The translations under genes were made by a program, and so were the position numbers. Positions 25,925 to 34,163 of a DNA stretch of 64,000 nt are shown in pieces. Under the pieces are notes generated by a model. It was not told the origin of the DNA, searched no databases, and was given only the letters and a program-made list of their open reading frames with translations. Source of the DNA: JAAYZM01 sp964510785. GTDB taxonomy: Bacteria; Actinomycetota; Actinomycetes; Actinomycetales; Cellulomonadaceae. Location of the stretch: the NCBI GenBank assembly GCA_964510785.1, contig CAZECM010000011.1, positions 1 to 64,000 on the forward strand, read 5' to 3'. The stretch's first letter is position 1. The number at the start of each line of letters is the position of its first letter.

Positions 25925-26632
25925 TCACCCGTCCTGGACGTCGTCGGAGCCGGTCCAGAACATGATGCGGGTGCGGCCGATCGTGATCGTGTTGCCGTCC
26001 ACGAGCGTGGCCGCGGGTACCTGGTGTCCCTCGACGAACACCCCGTTCGTGGAGCCGAGGTCCGTCGCGACCACGCCGTCGGGCGTGACGCGGATCTCGA
26101 GGTGGCGGCGGGAGACGCCCGGGTCGTCCACGATGATGTCCGCCTCGGAGCCGCGGCCGATGACGGTCAGCGGGCCCGTGAGCAGGTAGCGCTGACCGTC
26201 GATGTCGAGCAGCGGGTGGCGGGGGCTCGGGGCGGCCGACGTCGCGGGGGCGACCGCGCCGCGGACCGTGGCGCTGCGCAGCTGGAACCGCCCGGTGGGG
26301 AGGTCCTCGGCCTCCTCGAAGGAGACCGTGACCGGGCCGACGAACGCGTAGTGCTGGGTCGCGGCGTGCTCGGTGACGTTGGCCGCGAGCTCGTCCGCGA
26401 GGGCTTCGGCGCCCCAGTCCTCGATGTGCTCGAGATCGCCGGGCGAGAGCTCGATCGTGAACTCGTTGGGGACCACGGTGCGGCCCACGCCCACGGCGGC
26501 CGCGCGATGGTCCACGTCCCGCCGCAGGGCGGAGGCGAGCTCGACGGGCTTGACCTCGGAACGGAACGCCTTGGAGAACGCGCCGTTGACGACGCGCTCG
26601 ACGCCCTGCTCGAACCTGTCCAGAATGCCCAT
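25925..26632 (-). CDS. fhaA: FHA domain protein FhaA (DUF3662)
   Basis: This 235-residue protein begins with the DUF3662 domain (MGILDRFEQGVERVVNGAF to about residue 115) and ends with an FHA domain (IGRGSEADIIVDDPGVSRRH, DLGSTNGVFVEG). FhaA binds phosphorylated kinase-pathway partners such as MviN/MurJ in mycobacteria and moderates peptidoglycan synthesis. It is cytoplasmic. A strong ggaggtg (complement of 26639-26645) supports the ATG at 26632. It is the first gene of the seven-gene operon; promoter elements should lie between 26633 and 26929. The linker is shorter than in mycobacteria. Confidence 0.94.
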   Translation of the reverse strand: MGILDRFEQGVERVVNGAFSKAFRSEVKPVELASALRRDVDHRAAAVGVGRTVVPNEFTIELSPGDLEHIEDWGAEALADELAANVTEHAATQHYAFVGPVTVSFEEAEDLPTGRFQLRSATVRGAVAPATSAAPSPRHPLLDIDGQRYLLTGPLTVIGRGSEADIIVDDPGVSRRHLEIRVTPDGVVATDLGSTNGVFVEGHQVPAATLVDGNTITIGRTRIMFWTGSDDVQDG

Positions 26633-26777
26633 GCACCCACCTCCTTCCGCGCTCTAGATCGTATCGACCCGTGGGCGCTCCTGGACCGTTCCGTGGCCCG
26701 CGCCCGCAATCTCCCCCAAACCTCCCATCCTGGAGCGCGGCGGCGCCCGGTCCTTCCACCCCGGTCCCGGCGCTGCC

Positions 26778-26826
26778 AGAACGTGAAGACTTGTGGCCGT
26801 GACAGGGCCACAAGTCTTCACGTTCT
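26778..26826. repeat. perfect 21-base inverted repeat upstream of fhaA
   Basis: Arms 26778-26798 and 26806-26826 are exact complements with a 7-base loop (gtgacag). It lies 146 bases upstream of fhaA and about 100 bases before tRNA-Leu. It could be a terminator-like structure, an attenuator in the fhaA leader or a dimeric protein-binding site. The rest of the 297-base region shows nothing else clear. Confidence 0.85.
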
Positions 26827-26929
26827 TGCTGGTGGGGTCGTTGGGCGGGCGCGGCGGGGCTGAGTCGGGTGGGACGGTGGTGGAGGCGGTGGGGTCAGCG
26901 GGGCGGCGGGTGGTAATGTCTTGCGTCGC

Positions 26930-27012
26930 GCGCGAGTGGCGAAATGGCAGACGCGCTGGCTTCAGGTGCCAGTGTCCTCACGGACGTGGGGGTTCAAGTC
27001 CCCCCTCGCGCA
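26930..27012 (+). tRNA. tRNA-Leu(CAG)
   Basis: This 83-base class II tRNA has acceptor gcgcgag (26930-26936) paired with ctcgcgc (27005-27011), discriminator A27012 and anticodon loop ttCAGgt closed by ctggc/gccag. The long variable arm (tgtcctcacggacgt) is typical of leucine tRNA. TAATGT at 26914-26919 is a likely -10 box. CCA is not encoded. Confidence 0.97.
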
Positions 27013-27018
27013 CACGGT

Positions 27019-27060
27019 GAGAACGGCCCCCGGATCCACACGGAACCGGGGGCCGTTCTC
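27019..27060 (+). terminator. hairpin terminator after tRNA-Leu
   Basis: A perfect 15-base stem (27019-27033 with 27046-27060, 12-base loop) starts seven bases after the tRNA. It is GC-rich with no T run. Confidence 0.75.
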
Positions 27061-27131
27061 GCGCTCGCGCTACGGGCGTGGCCAGGGCCGGCAGAGTCGC
27101 TCGGCGAGAGTCCAGGTGGGGCTGCTACGGG

Positions 27132-27608
27132 TCAGCGAAGCTCGCGCGCATAACAGAGCGAGATCGCCGATCCGATGTAGTCGCCGAAGAGAGGGATCGG
27201 GATGAAACCGTTCTTCTCGTAGAAGCGGGTGGCGTCAGGATGGAGCGTTCCCGTCTCGAGGACGAGTCGCGTCGCGCCGCGCTCGCTCGCACAGTCCTCG
27301 AGGGTTCGAAGGACGGCGGCAGCTGCGCCCCTGCCCCGCACCTCCGGGGCCGCGTACATCCGCTTGACCTCCACGACGCCGGGGCCGAGCGCGGACTCCT
27401 CGACCTCGCGCAGCCCGCCGCACGCCACGGCGGTACCCGCTGCGTCTCGTGCGACGAAGAACGCGAACACGTCCCCCGCCGAGGGCAGAGCGCCCGGCTC
27501 GTTGTCGCCACCCCCGTAGCGCGCATCGAGCTCTGTGCGCTGCTGCTCGCGCAGGCGCCTGCCGTCCGGGTGCTCCCACGACACCTGCTCGACTCGCCAG
27601 TCCGTCAT
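27132..27608 (-). CDS. GNAT family N-acetyltransferase
   Basis: This 158-residue protein has the acetyl-CoA fold of GNAT enzymes: beta4-like VEVKRMYAAPEVRGRGAAAA contains the R/Q-x-x-G-x-G/A pyrophosphate loop, followed by LVLETG and ATRFYEKNGF. The acceptor substrate cannot be told. The ATG at 27608 follows ggaaag with good spacing; a longer start would run through the operator. It is divergently transcribed from a TetR regulator that shares its upstream region, so it is probably the regulated gene. Confidence 0.88.
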   Translation of the reverse strand: MTDWRVEQVSWEHPDGRRLREQQRTELDARYGGGDNEPGALPSAGDVFAFFVARDAAGTAVACGGLREVEESALGPGVVEVKRMYAAPEVRGRGAAAAVLRTLEDCASERGATRLVLETGTLHPDATRFYEKNGFIPIPLFGDYIGSAISLCYARELR

Positions 27609-27629
27609 CGCGACTCTTTCCGTGACAGT

Positions 27630-27642
27630 CGTTACGGTAACG
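27630..27642. promoter_or_regulatory. TetR-type operator palindrome
   Basis: The perfect 13-base palindrome cgttacggtaacg lies in the 50-base gap between the divergent GNAT and TetR genes. TetR regulators commonly bind such sites and repress both directions, so this is the expected operator. Confidence 0.7.
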
Positions 27643-27658
27643 AACGCTACCATGAGCC

Positions 27659-28264
27659 GTGGCCAGGTCGCGGAACATCGCTGAGCAGCGCGAGGCGCTC
27701 ACGGACGCCGTCTGGGCCGTGCTCGCCGCCCGCGGCCCGCTGGGGTTGACCTTGCGGGCAGTCGCCCAGGAGGCGGGCTGCACGACCGGCCTCGTGCTGC
27801 ACACCTTCGCCGACAAGCGAGCTCTGCTCCTGCACGCCCGGGACGTGCTGCACGAGCGCACCCTCCGCGCGGCCGACCTCGCCGAGCACGGCGCCACCGA
27901 CGCGGAGGAAGCGCTGCGCGCCGTCGTCGAAGGTGCGCTACCGCTCGACGAGGAGGGCCGCGCCGAGGGCCGGGTCTGGTTCGGCTTCCTCGCCGCCGCG
28001 ATGCACGACGACGAGCTCCGGGCTCGGCACGCCAAGCACAGCGGCGCCATGGTCGCGAGGCTGGAGCGACTCATCCACGCGGCCTACCCCGACGTCGACG
28101 CCACGGGTGCATCGCTCGAGCTCACGAGCGTGATCGAGGGGATGAACGCCCTTGCCCTGGGCGACCCCGTGCTCTGGTCGCGCACCCGACAGCTCGCGGT
28201 TGTCGCGACGCACCTGAGCCGGCTCGGTGGAGGCCGGGGCGGGCGCGGCCCGGGGAACCGTTGA
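27659..28264 (+). CDS. TetR family transcriptional regulator
   Basis: This 201-residue repressor has an N-terminal helix-turn-helix (LTLRAVAQEAGCTTGLVLHTFADKR spans about residues 30-54) and a helical ligand domain. The start is GTG at 27659; an out-of-frame ATG at 27652 is ignored. The C-terminal domain (GRVWFGFLAAAMHDDELR, MNALALGD) resembles the BetI-like group. It shares a promoter region and a palindromic operator with the GNAT gene, so autoregulation is likely. The inducer is unknown. Confidence 0.9.
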   Translation: MARSRNIAEQREALTDAVWAVLAARGPLGLTLRAVAQEAGCTTGLVLHTFADKRALLLHARDVLHERTLRAADLAEHGATDAEEALRAVVEGALPLDEEGRAEGRVWFGFLAAAMHDDELRARHAKHSGAMVARLERLIHAAYPDVDATGASLELTSVIEGMNALALGDPVLWSRTRQLAVVATHLSRLGGGRGGRGPGNR

Positions 28265-28293
28265 GCCCGTGCGGTCCTCTGATCTCGAGGCGT

Positions 28294-28893
28294 TCAGCCC
28301 ACCTCGTGCCAGTCCCAGCTGTCCGGACCGTCGAGCCGGACCTCGATGGTCCACACGTCTCGTCCCTCGCTCACGTTGCACTCGACGAGGTCGCCGGGCT
28401 CGCCGGAGAGGAACAGTGGGCAGCGCACCGTGAGGGGGCCGCGCCCCTGGTCCATGTAGTCGTCCTGGATGGCGACCTGGACGTCGTAGCTGTCCACGGG
28501 AAAGCCCGTGTACGGCTCCTCCTCGTACGTGAGGGCGGTGAAGACTACGGCGATCGCCACGGCACCACCCCAGATCCAGGGGATCGCTACCGGTCCCCGG
28601 GAGTGCTTCGTGCGGTGGATCAGATAGACCACGGGGAGGGGGACGAGGATCCAGAGCCAGGTCACCTGATGGCCGAGCCGGCGCAGCACGCGAGCGTCGA
28701 GGATCGCCAGGACGATCACGCCGACCGAGATGGGCACGGCGATCGGCAACCAGTTGGTGTCGATCCCGAGGAGCTCGAGCCCGACCGCGATGGCCGGCGA
28801 CGCGGCGAGGATCGCGGCGTAGCGATGGATCCACGGCTCGTCGTGCGGGTCGCTGACGGGTGAGGTCGGTGCGCTGGCCCGTTCCCCCTGCAT
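28294..28893 (-). CDS. four-helix membrane protein with acidic C-terminal domain
   Basis: This protein of about 199 residues has four hydrophobic segments (residues about 25-40, 45-62, 73-92 and 105-125) followed by a C-terminal extracytoplasmic part containing two Cys (TVRCPLFLSGEPGDLVECNV). That part resembles the DUF4333-type folds in which a Cys pair forms a disulfide, but the match is not certain. The ATG at 28893 (MQGERASAPTSP) is chosen because the frame upstream continues into the antisense of the neighbouring gene. Function unknown. It is convergent with the TetR gene. Confidence 0.65.
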   Translation of the reverse strand: MQGERASAPTSPVSDPHDEPWIHRYAAILAASPAIAVGLELLGIDTNWLPIAVPISVGVIVLAILDARVLRRLGHQVTWLWILVPLPVVYLIHRTKHSRGPVAIPWIWGGAVAIAVVFTALTYEEEPYTGFPVDSYDVQVAIQDDYMDQGRGPLTVRCPLFLSGEPGDLVECNVSEGRDVWTIEVRLDGPDSWDWHEVG

Positions 28894-29031
28894 GGGCCCA
28901 AAGTAGCGGGCTTCGGGCCCGCTGCCCAGGTTCCGGTCGTGCAGTGGCACCACGGGCGACGGGGGCGGCAAGACCCACCTCGCCCGTGACACTCTCTCGG
29001 TAGGTGGTCCCGTCATCTCCCGGAGGTTCTC

Positions 29032-29784
29032 GTGCCATTGCTCCAGCGACGTGTTCTCGCCGCCGTGGGTGTGCTCGCCCTGGTGGTCCTCGGTGGTTGC
29101 GCCACGCAGCGGGACGGTGCCGTCCCAGGTGCCGACGTGGACACCGCATACTCCTGCATGGGGAACCCGGTCCCGCGCGACGTGCTCGAGAACGGCCCGA
29201 CGGCGGCCGAGCTCGGCGAGACGAGCCGCGCGGCCCTGGGCGGGCTCGACGTGCCGGAGCTCGAGGACCCCGCACAGTGGACGGTGCTCGAGGAGAGCGA
29301 CGAGCGGGTCGTGCTGCTCCGCGAGCTCGACGAGGTGGACGATCTGGGCCAGGGCGACGTGCGGACCCACGAGGTGCTCGCCATCGAGTGGGTCGATGCG
29401 CCGAACCTCGACCCGTCCCCGACCTGGATGCTCGCGCAACGGTCGGGGTGCGCACTCACCGTGGATCTCGGCGGGCTCGGCGAGGCGAGCGTGACGCTCG
29501 ACCCAGCACACCCGCTCGACCCAGCCGCGCGCGAGGTGCACCTGCTCGTGACGGAGCAGGAGTGCAACAGCGGCGAGGACGCCGAGGGCCGGGTACGGGT
29601 CGTTGCGCTGCGGGAGGGCGCGGCCGCCGTGGAGATCGCCGTCGGCGTCGAGCCTCGGGACGGCGCGCACACCTGCCCCTCGAACCCGCCGACGCCGTTC
29701 GTCGTCGGGCTGGACGAGCCCCTGGGTGACCGTGAGGTCCTCGACGTGGGCGTCGAGCCGGCGCGGGTGGTGGCGCTGCCCTAG
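29032..29784 (+). CDS. predicted lipoprotein
   Basis: This 250-residue protein begins with a lipoprotein signal (MPLLQRRVLAAVGVLALVVL, lipobox LGGC at residues 20-23). The mature part is acidic, beta-rich and contains four further Cys. The GTG start follows ggagg at 29022-29026. No domain is recognised. It is preceded by a 138-base gap with a divergent membrane-protein gene and stands alone upstream of the iron-uptake operon. Confidence 0.7.
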   Translation: MPLLQRRVLAAVGVLALVVLGGCATQRDGAVPGADVDTAYSCMGNPVPRDVLENGPTAAELGETSRAALGGLDVPELEDPAQWTVLEESDERVVLLRELDEVDDLGQGDVRTHEVLAIEWVDAPNLDPSPTWMLAQRSGCALTVDLGGLGEASVTLDPAHPLDPAAREVHLLVTEQECNSGEDAEGRVRVVALREGAAAVEIAVGVEPRDGAHTCPSNPPTPFVVGLDEPLGDREVLDVGVEPARVVALP

Positions 29785-29896
29785 CGCGCTCGTGGGCGGT
29801 GAGCGCACGGTTCGCCATACCCGCTGGGACGGGACTCCGCGCGAGGGTCCGTCGGGTCACGTGACCGGCACCACACGGCGACCTGCCGTCGCGGGA

Positions 29897-29926
29897 TTGC
29901 GCCGCGGGCCCGCACTCCGTTAGCGT
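29897..29926 (+). promoter_or_regulatory. promoter of the siderophore uptake operon
   Basis: TTGCGC (29897-29902) and TAGCGT (29921-29926) are 18 bases apart. The predicted transcription start near 29933 falls inside the DtxR-type box, the arrangement expected for iron-dependent repression. Confidence 0.5.
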
Positions 29927-29929
29927 CAC

Positions 29930-29948
29930 TTAGGCGAGCCTCACCTAA
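29930..29948. promoter_or_regulatory. DtxR/IdeR-type iron box
   Basis: The 19-base site ttaggcgagcctcacctaa matches the DtxR/IdeR consensus at 16 of 19 positions by my count and keeps both TTAGG and CCTAA ends. It lies 88 bases before the iron-siderophore binding-protein gene. Confidence 0.88.
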
Positions 29949-30036
29949 CAGGGCTCGCGAGTCGCGCGGGCCCCGTGCCGGCCACCGGCGGAACGGCCCG
30001 CCCCCTGCAGACAACCCAGAGTTGGAGTCTCGACCC

Positions 30037-31131
30037 ATGCGCGCAACCCGCATCCTGTCCACCTTCGCGGCCGCCTCGGCGCTCGCCCTCACGCTGGGCG
30101 CGTGCGGCAGCGCGAGCGCCCCGGGCGGCACCGGCACCACGCCGGTCGCCGAGCCGACCCCGTCCGCGACCGAGTCCGTCGAGCCCACCGAGTCGGCGCC
30201 CGCCGCGGAAGGCACGTTCCCGATCACGATCGAGCACGCCTTCGGCACGACGACGATCACCGAGAAGCCCGAGCGCGTCGCGACCGTCGCGTGGGCCAAC
30301 CACGAGGTGCCGCTCTCGCTCGGCGTCGTGCCCGTGGGCATGGCCGCGGCGAACTTCGCGGACGAGGACGGCGACGGCCTGCTCCCGTGGGTCAAGGACA
30401 AGCTCGACGAGCTCGGTGCCGAGGTGCCCGTGCTGTTCGACGAGTCCGACGGCATCGACTTCGAGGCCGTGTCCGACACGAACCCCGATGTCATCCTCGC
30501 CGCCTACTCTGGCCTGAGCGCCGAGGACTACGAGACGCTCTCGAAGATTGCCCCCACGGTCGCTTTCCCCGAGACGCCGTGGACCACGCCGTGGCGCGAG
30601 ATGATCCAGCTCAACTCCGCGGGCATGGGTGTCCCCGCCGAGGGTGAGGCCCTCATCGCCGAGCTCGCCGAGCTCATCGCGACCAAGGGTGCGGCCAACC
30701 CCGCGCTCGTCGAGTCATCGGTCATGTTCCTCACGCACGTCGACCTGAGCGACCTGAGCGTCGTCAACTTCTACACCCCGGCCGACACGCGCGTGCAGTT
30801 CTTCTCCGACCTGGGCATGCAGACCCCCGCGAGCATCGCCGCGTTCGAGCCTGACCCGACCAACCCCTTCGCCGGATCGGTGAGCGCCGAGAACGCCGAC
30901 ACGTTCGACGACGTCGACGTCATCGTCACCTACGGCGACCAGGAGATGATCGACTCGCTCAAGGCGGACCCGCTGCTCGGGCTCATGCCCGCGATCGCCA
31001 ACGGCGCCGTGGTGCTGCTCGACGGCTCGAGCGCGAACGCCACGGCGGCCAACCCGACGCCGCTCCAGCTGCCCTACCTGATCGACTGGTACGTGGGCGA
31101 GCTCGCGGCCGCGGCCGCCGCCTCGCAGTAG
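30037..31131 (+). CDS. iron-siderophore ABC transporter substrate-binding lipoprotein
   Basis: This 364-residue FecB/FepB-type lipoprotein captures ferric siderophore outside the cell. The lipobox LGAC places the lipidated Cys at residue 23. A Thr/Ser/Pro/Glu-rich linker precedes the periplasmic-binding fold with the typical start ITIEHAFGTTTITEKPERV, NPDVILAAYSG and the closing IDWYVGELA. The ATG at 30037 is chosen to put the lipobox at normal distance. It begins a four-gene operon with two permeases and an ATPase under a DtxR-type box. The siderophore is unknown and no biosynthesis genes are in the window, so xenosiderophore use is possible. Confidence 0.93.
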   Translation: MRATRILSTFAAASALALTLGACGSASAPGGTGTTPVAEPTPSATESVEPTESAPAAEGTFPITIEHAFGTTTITEKPERVATVAWANHEVPLSLGVVPVGMAAANFADEDGDGLLPWVKDKLDELGAEVPVLFDESDGIDFEAVSDTNPDVILAAYSGLSAEDYETLSKIAPTVAFPETPWTTPWREMIQLNSAGMGVPAEGEALIAELAELIATKGAANPALVESSVMFLTHVDLSDLSVVNFYTPADTRVQFFSDLGMQTPASIAAFEPDPTNPFAGSVSAENADTFDDVDVIVTYGDQEMIDSLKADPLLGLMPAIANGAVVLLDGSSANATAANPTPLQLPYLIDWYVGELAAAAAASQ

Positions 31132-31142
31132 CCTCGGCACCC

Positions 31143-32186
31143 TTGGCCACGATCACCGCTCCGACCGCTTCGGGCGCCGCCACCGTGCGGCGCCCGAAGC
31201 GCGTGCGCGCCGTGTGGTTCCTCGCGCTCCTCGTGGTGCTCGTGGCAGTCATGGCCGCCTCGGTCGCGGTCGGCGCGCGGGACGTGGCGTGGGCGGACAT
31301 CGTCGCGGCGTTCGGCGGTAGCGCCGAGACCTTCGAGCAGGCGGCCGTGACCAAGCGCATCCCGCGCACGCTCCTCGCCGTCCTCGTGGGCGGTGCCCTC
31401 GGGCTGTCCGGGGCAGTCATGCAGGGCGTGACCCGGAACCCGCTCGCGGACCCGGGCATCCTCGGTGTCAACATGGGCGCGTCCCTCGCCGTGACGATCG
31501 GCGTCGCGTGGTTCGGCATGTGGACCTACACCGACTACATCTGGACGGCGATCTTCGGCGGTGCCGTCACCGCCGTGTTCGTCTACGCGATCGGTTCGCT
31601 CGGTCGCGGCGGGGCCACCCCGCTCAAGCTCGCGCTCGCGGGCGCCGCCACCTCGGCGGCCCTCGCCTCGTTCGTCATGGGGGTCGTGCTCGGCCGCAAC
31701 GACATCGCCGGGACGCTGCGCTCGTGGCAGGTCGGGGGTGTGGGCGGCGGGTCGTTCCCCGCCGTCGGACAGGTCGTGCCGTTCCTCGCCGTCGGCGCCC
31801 TGCTGAGCCTGCTCTCCGCGCGCTCCCTCAACTCTCTTGCCCTCGGCGACGAGCTCGCTGCCGGCCTCGGCGAGCGGGTCGCCGTCGCCCGAGGCGTCGC
31901 GTCGCTCGGGGCCGTGGTGCTGTGCGGGGCGGCTACGGCGGTCGCGGGGCCCATCGCCTTCGTGGGGCTCGTGGTGCCGCACGCGTGCCGGTTGCTGTCC
32001 GGCGTGGACCACCGCTGGCTCCTGCCGTTCTCCGTGGTGGGCGGTGCGGTGCTGCTCACCGCCGCGGACGTCGCGGGCCGGATCGTCGCTCGCCCCTCCG
32101 AGATCGAGGTCGGCATCCTGACGGCGCTCATCGGGGCACCGTTCTTCATCTGGATCGTGCGGCGGCACAAGGTGCGTGAGCTGTGA
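31143..32186 (+). CDS. iron-siderophore ABC transporter permease (FecCD), first
   Basis: This 347-residue FecCD permease has nine or ten membrane helices. Family motifs are RIPRTLLAVLVGGALGLSG, NPLADPGILG and GPIAFVGLVVPHACRLL. It pairs with the next permease to form the channel. A TTG at 31143 is the first in-frame start after the binding-protein gene and has little Shine-Dalgarno; GTG at about 31185 is an alternative. The stop overlaps the next start (GTGA). Confidence 0.92.
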   Translation: MATITAPTASGAATVRRPKRVRAVWFLALLVVLVAVMAASVAVGARDVAWADIVAAFGGSAETFEQAAVTKRIPRTLLAVLVGGALGLSGAVMQGVTRNPLADPGILGVNMGASLAVTIGVAWFGMWTYTDYIWTAIFGGAVTAVFVYAIGSLGRGGATPLKLALAGAATSAALASFVMGVVLGRNDIAGTLRSWQVGGVGGGSFPAVGQVVPFLAVGALLSLLSARSLNSLALGDELAAGLGERVAVARGVASLGAVVLCGAATAVAGPIAFVGLVVPHACRLLSGVDHRWLLPFSVVGGAVLLTAADVAGRIVARPSEIEVGILTALIGAPFFIWIVRRHKVREL

Positions 32187-33262
32187 GCGTCGAGACGGCG
32201 GGGGTCGAGGCGGCCGGGGTCGGGGCGGCCCGGGTGGAGACGGTCCGGTCGGTCGCGGAGGGCCGACGACGGCGGACGGGCCGACGGCGCGCGATCATCG
32301 CCGGCCTTCTCGCCCTCGTCGTGGTGGTGTTCGTCGCCTCGCTCGTCTTCGGCCACACCGTCTACCCGCTGAGCGACGTGTGGCGCGTGATCCTCGGCGA
32401 GGACGTGCCTGGGGCGTCGTTCACGGTCGGGGAGCTGCGGCTGCCGCGCGCGATCGCCGCCGTCGTCGTCGGCTTCGCCTTCGGGCTCGGCGGCGTGACG
32501 TTCCAGACCATGCTGCGCAACCCCCTCGCGAGCCCCGACATCATCGGCATCACGTCCGGAGCGGGCGCGGCGGCGGCCTTCGCGATCGTCGTGCTGCGGC
32601 TCTCCGACGGGCAGGTGTCGACGTTCGCGATCGCCGCGAGCCTCGGCGTCGCGCTCCTCGTGTACGTGTTGTCCTTCCGGCAGGGCGTGGTCGGCACGCG
32701 GCTCATCCTCGTGGGCATCGGGATCGGGGCGATGCTCGACGCCGTGACGGCCTACATCCTGTCCCGCGCGGGCGAGTGGGACCTGCAGCAGGCGATGCGG
32801 TGGCTGTCCGGGAGCCTCAACGGCATGACGTGGTCGCGGGCCACGACGGTCGCGCTCGCGCTCGTGGTGCTCGGGCCCGTGCTGCTCTCGCAGGCCCGCA
32901 ACCTCGACACGTTGCGCCTCGGGGACGACGCCGCGGCGGCGCTCGGCGTGCGCGTCGAGCGCACCCGGATCCTCCTCATCGTCGCCGCGGTGGGACTCAT
33001 CGCTTTCGGGACCGCCGCCGCCGGGCCCATCGCCTTCGTCGCGTTCTTGTCCGGGCCCATCGCCGCGCGTGTCGTGGGACCACACGGCTCGCTCCTCGTC
33101 CCCGCGGGGCTCGTCGGGGCGCTGCTCGTGGTCTCGGCGGACTTCGTGGGCCAGTGGCTGCTCGGGACCCGGTTCCCGGTGGGCGTCGTCACGGGCGTGC
33201 TCGGGGCGCCCTACCTCGTGTACCTCATCATCCGCAGCAACCGTTCAGGAGGATCGCTGTGA
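32183..33262 (+). CDS. iron-siderophore ABC transporter permease (FecCD), second
   Basis: This 359-residue FecCD permease shows the motifs RLPRAIAAVVVGFAFGLGG, NPLASPDIIG and GPIAFVAFLSGPIA. Its N-terminal 35 residues are an unusual Val/Glu/Ala/Arg stretch with short repeats (VETAGVEAAGVGAARVETV) before the first helix. The GTG overlaps the preceding stop, and its own stop overlaps the ATPase start. The heterodimeric permease pair is typical of siderophore importers. Confidence 0.92.
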   Translation: MSVETAGVEAAGVGAARVETVRSVAEGRRRRTGRRRAIIAGLLALVVVVFVASLVFGHTVYPLSDVWRVILGEDVPGASFTVGELRLPRAIAAVVVGFAFGLGGVTFQTMLRNPLASPDIIGITSGAGAAAAFAIVVLRLSDGQVSTFAIAASLGVALLVYVLSFRQGVVGTRLILVGIGIGAMLDAVTAYILSRAGEWDLQQAMRWLSGSLNGMTWSRATTVALALVVLGPVLLSQARNLDTLRLGDDAAAALGVRVERTRILLIVAAVGLIAFGTAAAGPIAFVAFLSGPIAARVVGPHGSLLVPAGLVGALLVVSADFVGQWLLGTRFPVGVVTGVLGAPYLVYLIIRSNRSGGSL

Positions 33263-34059
33263 GCGACTCGCACACCCTCGTCGCGGAGCACCTCACCCTC
33301 GGGTACGGGGAGCGGCTCGTCATCGACGACCTCGACCTCGCGGTGCCCCCGGGCCGGATCACCGCCGTCGTCGGCGCGAACGCGTGCGGCAAGTCGACCT
33401 TGCTGCGCGCGATGTCCCGCCTCCTCGCACCGCGCGGCGGCCACGTGCTGCTCGACGGCGCGGCCGTGCACCGCCTGCCCGCCAAGCAGCTCGCTCGCAC
33501 GCTCGGGCTGCTGCCGCAGTCACCCGTCGCCCCGGAGGGCATCACCGTCGCGGACCTCGTGGGGCGGGGGCGGCACCCGCACCAGGGGATCTTCTCCCGG
33601 TGGTCCGCGGAGGACGACGCGGCCGTGGCGCAGGCCCTCGAGGCGACCGAGACGATGGACCTCGCGGACCGGGCCGTGGACGAGCTCTCGGGCGGGCAGC
33701 GCCAGCGGGTGTGGATCGCGATGGCGCTCGCCCAGCGCACCGACCTGCTGCTGCTCGACGAGCCCACCACGTTCCTCGACGTCAACCACCAGGTCGAGGT
33801 GCTCGACCTGCTCACGGACCTCAACCGTGCGCGGGGCACCACCGTGGTCATGGTGCTGCACGACCTCAACCTCGCGGCGCGCTACGCCGACCAGCTCGTC
33901 GCGATCGCCGGTGGCCGCGTGCACGCGGTGGGCTCGCCCGCCGAGGTGCTCACGGCCGAGAACGTGCTGGCCGTGTTCGGGATCGAGAGCCAGATCATCA
34001 CCGACCCGGTCTCCGGCAAGCCGCTGATGCTGCCGGTGGGGCGGCACCACGCGGGCTGA
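33259..34059 (+). CDS. iron-siderophore ABC transporter ATP-binding protein
   Basis: This 266-residue FecE/FepC-type ATPase drives import. Walker A is GANACGKST, Q loop LLPQSP, signature LSGGQRQR, Walker B LLLLDEPTTFLD and switch His in VLHDLN. The GTG at 33259 is supported by aggagg at 33247-33252 and overlaps the permease stop. The long open frame upstream (from 32176) lies over the permease gene and is not used. It is the last gene of the operon. Confidence 0.95.
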   Translation: MSDSHTLVAEHLTLGYGERLVIDDLDLAVPPGRITAVVGANACGKSTLLRAMSRLLAPRGGHVLLDGAAVHRLPAKQLARTLGLLPQSPVAPEGITVADLVGRGRHPHQGIFSRWSAEDDAAVAQALEATETMDLADRAVDELSGGQRQRVWIAMALAQRTDLLLLDEPTTFLDVNHQVEVLDLLTDLNRARGTTVVMVLHDLNLAARYADQLVAIAGGRVHAVGSPAEVLTAENVLAVFGIESQIITDPVSGKPLMLPVGRHHAG

Positions 34060-34119
34060 TCGCCGCTGCGCGACCTGCTTCGCCCGCTCCCGGGGTGCGC
34101 TCTGCCACGATGGCCGGGT

Positions 34120-34139
34120 GGTGCGGTAGCCGCCGCACC
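34120..34139 (+). terminator. possible hairpin terminator after the iron operon
   Basis: A 7-base stem ggtgcgg/ccgcacc with a 6-base loop lies 60 bases after the ATPase stop. The short stem and lack of a T run make this weak. Confidence 0.35.
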
Positions 34140-34163
34140 CGCACCGGACCGGGAGCCATCACG

